Positions 57,453 through 64,000 of a DNA stretch of 64,000 nt are shown piece after piece. Source of the stretch: Lasiosphaeria ovina. Taxonomy: Eukaryota > Ascomycota > Sordariomycetes > Sordariales > Lasiosphaeriaceae. Within the stretch, counting starts at the first letter, position 1. Each line of letters begins with the position of its first letter. The notes under the pieces were generated by a model, which was given only the letters and a program-made list of their open reading frames with translations, ran no database searches and was not told the origin of the DNA. The stretch is from NCBI GenBank assembly GCA_033439765.1, contig JAULSN010000005.1, forward strand, positions 3,983,001 to 4,047,000. The letters are read 5' to 3'. A program made the translations under genes and the position numbers.

Positions 57453-58930
57453 TTGAGAGGTGGTGAGGTGGTGATCAGGCTGTGGATGAAGTGGTTTTGG
57501 GAGACATGGGCGCGGTCGGCGGTCAGTGGTTAAAGGTTTTTTTTTTTTTTTTTTTTTTTCTGCAGCAGCAGCAGCAGTGGGATTGGGCTGGGCAATTTTG
57601 TTTATGTGTGGACGAAAGGAGCGAGAGGCGCGCGGGGCAACAGGAAGCGGCCAGAGTTAAAAGCAGTGCGTAGGGCGTAGGTTAAGATGAAATGGAGGGC
57701 AAGGAATCTGGCCGGGGCTGCTATTTGTTTAGTGACAGGCTGAGGGGATTGAGGAGAGCACGGTGAACGGCATATCAAGAGACGATGTGGTGAGGTGAGA
57801 GTAAGGTGAGGCTAGGGTGAGCCAGGCCGTTGAAGGCAACACGAGCGCCGGCACATCTGATCTGAATTTCGTTTACAGGATAAGGATAGTATGACGTGTC
57901 CAAGCCACATCCGAATTATATGTCATGCTGCTCTGAGAGTAAGTGTAGCTCCCCAGATGAAGCAGGGCCGCTTTCAACCCTGGAAGGAAAACGAATGGCC
58001 TTGCAAAGTGAAGTCGACGCGGAACGATATGTGACACTGCTGTTCGTTTTTTGTGTGTGCCCTCCCGCTTCGGATCTTCGGCTGGCTTCCTTTTTTGTCC
58101 CCTCTGTACACAATCCCACGCGGGTTCGGGTAAGCCCATGTGGAACTTGTGCGGCATTACTTAGAGATACTGTCCCCCCTCCCCGCTCTCGCGCCCCTTT
58201 CTACATTTTTGTTGACTTGACAATTCACTTTCAGGGGCCATGCTAGGCCAGAGCGGTCATACTGTCAAAAGGGGTCACCGTGTTGATGAATTTCTGGGCC
58301 GATTCCACCGATCAGAAAGAAAAGTTGAACTGCAGTGAACTGAACCGACTTTTATCATTTCGGGCACATGCCATCTGTTACTGTGGTGGTTGTCACATGG
58401 TGATACAAAACACACAAAACGTTGAGATATCATGCTACCGGGGTATATCTGCTTTCTTGCATAGATATTTACACAGTAAGGTGTTCTGGCAATCAATCCC
58501 CTGCACGCACTGAGCCACAGCATATCAGGGTCAGGGTCAGTGTCAGTGTCAGCCGCCGCGCGATTCAGCCACAGCAGAGGTCCCCATGGCCAGCAGGCTA
58601 GCGCACCATCCCATCCCTGGCGCAGTGGCAGCTGCTCCTTCTCGGTAGTGCACGCATGCATTGGCATACTGTAGCACCCCCGGATTGCGCCATCTTACGG
58701 GATGGCACGCACAACCGCACTGAGCAAAACGCCCCGATTGCGGAACGACGCCGACGATCTTGCCCCCGGGATCTGCCCAGACGCTTTGCTTAGCACGTAG
58801 CTGGCAATACAGTAGCTGCCTGCCTTGCTGCGACGAGCGGTGCATGATTGGCTTGGTTCCATTGTTTCGTTTGTAATCCCTTTTAACTCCGTAGCAGTTT
58901 TGGTTGTTTTTTTAACCGTTTAAATCTCTC
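57453..58930. other. Divergent promoter region
   Basis: 1.5 kb between the GTPase and the aminotransferase, with no supported gene. It has a poly(T) run of about 22 nt (57538-57559) in the GTPase leader and TCAGGG/TCAGTG short repeats near 58524-58550. Confidence 0.5.
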
Positions 58931-60742
58931 ATGGTCCCCCTCTCCCTGGCGCCTTCTCTCAGGCGGTCTCTCGTATTGTTTGCTGCGTCAAGGCCAAAGT
59001 CGACGAGCTCCACTGCCGTGCTCCTGCGACGAGGACTATCACCACACGTGCAAGTGCAGCTACAGCCACGGCACTTTCTGCACTCTACTAGATCCGCCAT
59101 GAGCGAAAAGCTGAAGCCGGCGGCGCGCGTGTCGGGCAGGCGGCAGGATGTGTGGTCCATCATCAACGAGGCGGCGGCGGCGTCGCCCAAGCAGCCCATC
59201 GTCAACATGGGCCAGGGCTTCTTCGGCTACAACCCGCCCAAGTTCATCCTCGACGCCGCCAAGCTGGCCCTCGACCGCGTCGAGTGCAACCAGTACTCCC
59301 CCACCAAGGGCCGCCCCCGCCTCAAGAAGGCCATCTCGGACGCCTACGCCCCCTTTTGGGGCCGCAAGCTCGACCCCGAGACCGAGATCACCATCACCAC
59401 CGGTGCCAACGAAGGTCTGCTGTCCCCCCCCCCAACCCCCCCTACATGTCTGTCAACGAGTCTGACATTGCACCCAGGCATGCTGAGTGCCTTTATGGCC
59501 TTTATCGAGCCCGGCGACGAGGTCATCATCTTTGAGCCCTTCTTTGACCAGTAAGCCCGCTTGCTCTGTTGCGTGGTTACGTACGGACTGAAGTCTAACA
59601 CCCCTGGCAGGTATATAAGCAACATCGAGATGCCCGGCGGCAAGATCGTCTACGTCCCTATGCACCCCCCCAAGGAGGGCGGCGTCAAGACGCTCTCGGC
59701 TGCCGAGTGGACCATCGACTTTGACGAGCTCGAGAGGGCCATCACCCCCCGCACCAAGATGCTGGTCCTCAACACGCCCCGTATGACCGGCCCCCCCCCC
59801 CCCCCCCCCCCCCAAAAGTCTCCCTTTTCTCTCCAGTCTTGTGTTACTACATTGCCCCTGGCTCGTTGTTGTAGGCGCTAACTTGGAATCGCGCAAGACA
59901 ACCCCGTCGGCAAGGTCTTTTCCAAGGACGAGGCGACAAGGATCGCCAACCTCTGCCTGAAGCACCAGATCATCATCCTATCCGACGAAGTATACGACCG
60001 CCTGTTCTACGTCCCCTTCACACGTGTCGCCACCATCTCGCCCGAGGTCGAAAAGATCACCCTGACTGTCGGGTCTGCCGGCAAGAACTTTTACGCCACG
60101 GGATGGCGAGTTGGTGAGTACTGCTGCTTTTGTGGACGCCTCTTTTGTTGGTGACAACAGCTGACTCGGAGATTCTCCTCAAAGGCTGGCTGATGGGTCC
60201 GCCTGATCTCATCCAATACGTCGCCGCCGCCCACACGCGCATCTGCTACTCGTCCGTGTCTCCGCTGCAAGAAGCTTGCGCCATTGGTGAGACCCGCCGC
60301 TCCCCAGTCCTCTTTTGGTCCGATCCCCCTAACACGAACCGCAGGCTTCGAGCAGGCCGACGCCGAGGGCTTCTGGGATGACCAAGTGGCCGACATGAAG
60401 GGCCGTTTGGCGAGGTTCAACGCCGTGTGGGACGAGCTGGGCCTGCCCTACTCGGAGCCCGAGGGCGGCTACTTCGTCATGGTGAACCTGAGCAAGGTGC
60501 AGCTGCCCGCCGACTACCCGTTCCCGCCCCACGTCGCCGACCGGCCGCGCGACTTCCAGCTGGCTTGGTTCCTCATCCAGGAGCTTGGCGTCGCCGCCAT
60601 CCCCCCGTCTGAGTTCTACACCGACGCCAACGCCCACATCGTCGCCGACTATCTCCGCTTCGCCGTCTGCAAGCCCGACGACGTCCTCGAGACGGCCAAG
60701 GACCGTCTCAGGGGCCTGAAGAAGTACATTCGCCAGGATTAA
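58931..60742 (+). CDS. bna3: Kynurenine aminotransferase-type PLP enzyme, likely dual-targeted
   Basis: Fold-type I aminotransferase that probably converts kynurenine plus 2-oxoglutarate. Six exons: 58931-59414, 59478-59550, 59611-59780, 59898-60113, 60185-60286, 60345-60742; 480 aa. Splicing at 59897/59898 (GCTAAC branch, AAG acceptor) restores the NTPHNPVGKVF motif. The PLP lysine is in VGSAGKNFYATGWRVGW. Further motifs are SDEVYDRLFY and the C-terminal LRFAVCKPDDVLE. The first ~56 residues are rich in Arg and Ser, like a mitochondrial presequence. A second ATG (59099) before SEKLKPAARVSG could give a cytosolic form. Intron 1 has an unusual GTCTGC donor. Intron 3 carries a 20-nt C run. Confidence 0.92.
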
Positions 60743-60916
60743 CGCGGCATGCTGTCTCGGCCATTTTTATACCCAAGGCAGTAGTTACAGTTACTAGAGG
60801 AGGCGCCAAGGTACTGCGGCGAGGCCGCGTTTTAGAGGAGGGGAATGGTAATTCCGACTAGACGAGGTAAATTATCAAGAGAAATAAACAAAGAAACAAA
60901 AATCCTCAGTCTTTAG

Positions 60917-61092
60917 TGTCACGGTACGCTGGCGACACACAACCGGAACCAAGGCGACCCGTAACCGAAGCGCCCACGTCCATGATAGCCACCACCTTGT
61001 ATTTAACCCGCACTATAGCGCCCTTTCTCTTTCTTCTCTTCTTCGCACAATAACAAGTCCATTTCCCTAGTCCTTGGTACGGTGCCGTGACA
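60917..61092. repeat. Possible short solo LTR
   Basis: A 176-bp segment begins TGTCACGGTAC and ends GTGCCGTGACA, so its ends are 11-bp inverted repeats with one mismatch. They resemble the LTR ends of the elements at 1981 and 4714. A TATTTAA box and pyrimidine-rich tract lie inside, as in the other LTRs. I find no target duplication, so the call is tentative. Confidence 0.4.
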
Positions 61093-61257
61093 CTCCCACC
61101 CCACCCACCAGATCCCAACAGCCGCTATCGTCTATCAATACCACAGCCAAACAAGTCCCGAGACGGACGAGGTGCGCCACCCACAGCTCCGAGCCATTCG
61201 CGGAAGCGGCCGCCTTCCCGCAGCAGCGAGGCCAGCACGGCGGCGCAGCATATAATA

Positions 61258-61513
61258 CAATCCCTGAATGTCTGTTAGTGGGGGACTTTCGGGATTTAAA
61301 AGGCCTTAATAACTTACGGCTTGCCCCAAAGGTTTCTCGCTGACGGGCGTAATCGCTATTAGAATCCCTATTAACGTTATAGAATCTTGGAGGCCTTTCT
61401 CTTCTCCAAAACACCTATTAAAGGCTGTTCCAGGTCGGTTGGTTTATTTGCCGGGCTATAACATTTATTCGGCCCAAGTATCACGCCAGCAAACATTCAG
61501 GGATTGGATTGTA
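61258..61513. mobile_element. MITE-like inverted-repeat element
   Basis: 17-bp terminal inverted repeats starting CAATCCCTGAATGT (61258-61274 and 61490-61506) match at 16 of 17 positions. TA flanks the left side (61256-61257), and TA at 61512-61513 follows a 5-bp duplication of the right end. The ~250-bp inside is non-coding. The transposase source is unknown; the ends differ from the Tc1 element at 31325. Confidence 0.6.
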
Positions 61514-61737
61514 GGCCGTTGAGAATATGTATATATATATAAGATGATATCCGGAGAAAGAACACCCTCCTTCTTAAGTGTCGCCATTAGATACAGACAA
61601 GGAGATATCCAGCGCTGCCTCCTGCAGAGGACACAGAAAACAAGCAGCGCATATTCACGGCGGCTTTGCCCCTTGACTATATACCTCCCTCTCTCAACAC
61701 CACCAAACCCCCTTTCTCTCGCACGCAGCACCTCAAC

Positions 61738-63589
61738 TCACTTGGCAAAGTGCAGACACTGCGTGTAGGCGTACGAGAGCAGGCCCTGCTTGCCCATCTC
61801 GCCGCCGAAGCCGCTGTCCTTGATGCCGCCGAAGAAGGCGCCAAAGTTTGGGCGCTCGAACTGGTTGATCCACACGCCGCCGGCCTCGAGCCGCCGCGCG
61901 ATGCGCTCCGCCTGCGCCAGGTCGGCCGAGTACACGGACGCGCCCAGCCCCGCGTTGGCCAGGTTCGACCGCCGGACCACGTCGTCCTCGTCGGACCATG
62001 ATAGGATAGGCAAGATGGGGCCTGGAGTGAGGATTATGTTAGTTTTGTTTTTCTTTTTAAAACCCCCTTTTTTCTCTTTCTCTTTTTCTTTTTCGACTCG
62101 CAGACTGTAGTTGCTCGTCTTTTCATTACGAGATAACTGGCAAAGATAAGAATGGAAACAAAAAGGCAGCACAGCACGTACCGAACTGCTCCTCCTTGAC
62201 CAGCACCGAGTTCTCGGGCGGCTTGGACACAATGGTCGGCGGGAGCCAGAAGCCCTTGGCAGTGGCAGGCTTGGCGGAGGCGGCGGCGGCGGCGCCCGAG
62301 ACAATGTTGTAGCCATTGGCGCGGCAGTCCTCGATGATGCCCTTGACGACGTCGAACTGCATCTTGTTGGAGACGGGCCCGAAGACGCTCGGGGCGGCGC
62401 TGTCCTCCTGGATGGCGTAGCTGGCCTCGACCTCCTTGACGAGGCGGGCGAGGAAGTCGTCGTAGATGGACTCGTGCACGTAGATGCGCTTGCTGGCCAC
62501 GCACACCTGGCCGGCGTTGAAGAAGCCGCCGCTGGCGACGCTGGGCACGGCGCGGTCGAGGTCGGCGTCGGCGCACACGATGCACGCGTCGTTGCCCGCC
62601 AGCTCGAGCGTCACCTTCTTGAGCGTCTTGGCGCAGCTGGCCATGACGCGCTTGCCCGTGGCCGTCGTGCCCGTGAAGCTGATCTTGTCGATGCCCGGGT
62701 GCAGCGTCATGAGCGCCCCGAGGTCCGCCCCGCCGTTGAGCACCTGGAACACCCCCGGCGGCAGGATCCCGCGGCTCAGCTCCGTCCACTTCATGACGGC
62801 GTACGGCGTGAACGGCGACGGCTTGAGGATGACGCAGTTGCCCGTCACCAGCGAAGCCACCACCTTGATGTTGCTCAGGATGAGCGGGAAGTTCCACGGG
62901 CAGATGGCTCCGACCACGCCGAGCGGGATGTGCGTGGCCACCACCTTTGTGGTCTCGTCCTCGAACTGCACCTCGTCTTCCAGGGCATTCTGGGCTGGGT
63001 TAGGTGAGCGAGTCAGCCCCCCCTATCTACATGTTTTTCGTTTCTTTTTTTTTTCTCGTTTCCTGTCCAACGAGCGGGGGAGGACTTGGACTGACAATAG
63101 TACAGGCACTGGGCAATGGAGCCGTTCACGTCTATGGAGGCGACGATTTGCTGGCAAACGTCAGTTTTGGCCTGACACACACACACACACACAGTATGCG
63201 CTGGAGAGCGAGAGAGCCCAGTAGGTACATACCGACTTTCCCGTCTCCCTTGCGAGGATCTCGGCGAGCTCGCCGGCGTTCTGCTCGAGCACCTCAGCTA
63301 GCTTCACGAGGAGGGCCTGGCGCTCGGCGACGGTCGTCCGCGACCAGGTGGTGAAGGCCTTCCGGGCCGCAGCGACGGCATCCTCAAAGTCGTCGGTCGA
63401 GGCAATGGGGCAGGGCCAAAGGTTCTCTTCGGTCCGTGGGTCCGTCACGGCGTGAGTCTTCTCGCTTCCCCGGAGCTCATCGTTGATGACGTTGAAGAAC
63501 TCGGGCTGCATCTTGGCGACCCGGGGGTTTTCTGAGAGACGGGGAAGAATTGGCTATTGGGTTAGACTGGATGGGCCACACTCACGCAT
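61738..63589 (-). CDS. NAD(P)-dependent aldehyde dehydrogenase, five exons
   Basis: Oxidises aldehydes to acids; the substrate is not evident. Exons 63589-63586, 63531-63233, 63171-63096, 62994-62182 and 62021-61738 join in phase to 491 aa. The first coding exon is only ATG plus one base; its intron has a GTGAGT donor, GTCTAAC branch and CTCAG acceptor, and yields MQNPRVAKMQPEFF. Motifs: PWNFPLILSNIKVVASLVTGN, FTGTTATGKRV, catalytic Glu in LELAGND, catalytic Cys in FFNAGQVCVAS, and the C-terminal FGGIKDSGFGGEMGKQGL. If the mini-exon is wrong, the ATG at 63511 would start a 483-aa form. Intron 2 contains an AC dinucleotide run. Convergent with the aminotransferase. Confidence 0.9.
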
Positions 63590-64000
63590 TCACCAGAGTC
63601 ATATAAGAGAGGAAGAGACACTAGGGCAAGAGGACAGATCAAGCCGGGTTGATATAGTGTGGTGTCTTCCGGATAAGCGGTAACATGGAATAGCCTCTGA
63701 AGCATACATGCGCGGGCACAACGGGCCCTCGGAATTTCTCGTTTCGGCCAGTAGTTTTGGCTTCCTTGCTACTGCAGAAGCAAAAATTACCCGGAGACCA
63801 TTTCCCCAACCACCACCCCAACCACCACCACCACCACCACCCACAGACTCGCGTCGCATAGCAGCGGGACGGCGGCAGATCTTGGCTGGTAGCACACTGA
63901 CGCTGGTGAACGGGGAGCACCCCAGCTTGCCCGCCCGTGATTGCGGAGAATGAGGGGTTCAGCCAAGTTCGCGGCAGATCTGCCGCAAACTACCAGGCAG
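63590..64000. other. Upstream region of aldehyde dehydrogenase
   Basis: No supported gene. A CCA/CCACC repeat lies near 63808-63842. Confidence 0.5.

Larger units (their letters stand above)
60743..61737. other. Convergent intergenic region with two small repeat insertions
   Basis: Lies between the stops of the aminotransferase and the aldehyde dehydrogenase. Holds the LTR-like segment at 60917-61092 and the inverted-repeat element at 61258-61513; otherwise empty. Confidence 0.5.

Noticed and set aside
58524..58550. TCAGGG/TCAGTG repeats as a telomere-like tract
   Set aside because: Only four or five short units with variation; the fungal telomere unit is TTAGGG and none is present.

Overview
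This window looks like nuclear DNA of a filamentous ascomycete. I would guess Sordariomycetes, probably Sordariales or Chaetomiaceae, but that is inference. The genes have short introns (about 48-117 nt) with GTAAGT-type donors and CTAAC/CTGAC-type branch points. There is a FunK1 fungal kinase, and several housekeeping proteins are of fungal type. A long TA-rich block is saturated with C-to-T and G-to-A changes of the kind left by repeat-induced point mutation (RIP).

Layout. The first ~32.7 kb is accessory and repeat-dominated. A partial FunK1 kinase (2-1243) is followed by a structurally complete gag-only LTR element (1981-4066, TSD AGTGT). Next is a three-level nest. An LTR of family A (4400-4658 plus 12081-12530) is split by a family B LTR (TSD GAGGA), and that LTR is split by a full-length RIP-ruined chromovirus (4714-11632, TSD CTGGG). 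From about 13.65 to 20.63 kb lies a RIP-degraded Helitron RepHel gene on the minus strand. It carries two solo LTRs, each with a perfect 5-bp target duplication (14273-14525 and 18101-18853). From 20.6 to 31 kb there are small hypothetical genes and relics: two oppositely oriented spliced genes that overlap, a hypothetical ORF joined to a broken Ty3-type pol fragment, a decayed F-box-like gene, a two-exon hypothetical gene, a Gly-Ser-repeat protein with a cysteine zinc-binding module, and a short relic of an NLR/STAND nucleotide-binding domain. A Tc1-type transposon with matching terminal inverted repeats (31325-32644) ends this half.

The remaining ~31 kb is a normal gene-dense arm with conserved genes: glutathione reductase, CCE1-type mitochondrial Holliday junction resolvase, a RecQ helicase with three small 5' exons, a SOG2-type LRR protein of the RAM/morphogenesis pathway, a probable BLOC-1 CNL1 subunit, TSC13 enoyl reductase, the MTR4 exosome helicase, a DSC3-type Golgi ubiquitin ligase subunit, an atypical Rho-family GTPase, a kynurenine aminotransferase-type enzyme, and an aldehyde dehydrogenase with a 4-nt first coding exon. 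These genes mostly sit as divergent or convergent pairs and do not form an obvious pathway cluster. Glutathione reductase and the aminotransferase each have an N-terminal presequence and a second in-frame ATG, which suggests dual mitochondrial and cytosolic targeting.

The least ordinary items are the datable nest of insertions in which LTRs stay nearly clean while the internal regions are ruined, the Rnd-like GTPase with a serine tract in switch II, the antisense gene pair near 22 kb, the STAND relic, and the long perfect poly(T)-poly(A) palindrome near 31.2 kb. I found no tRNA, rRNA or CRISPR array.
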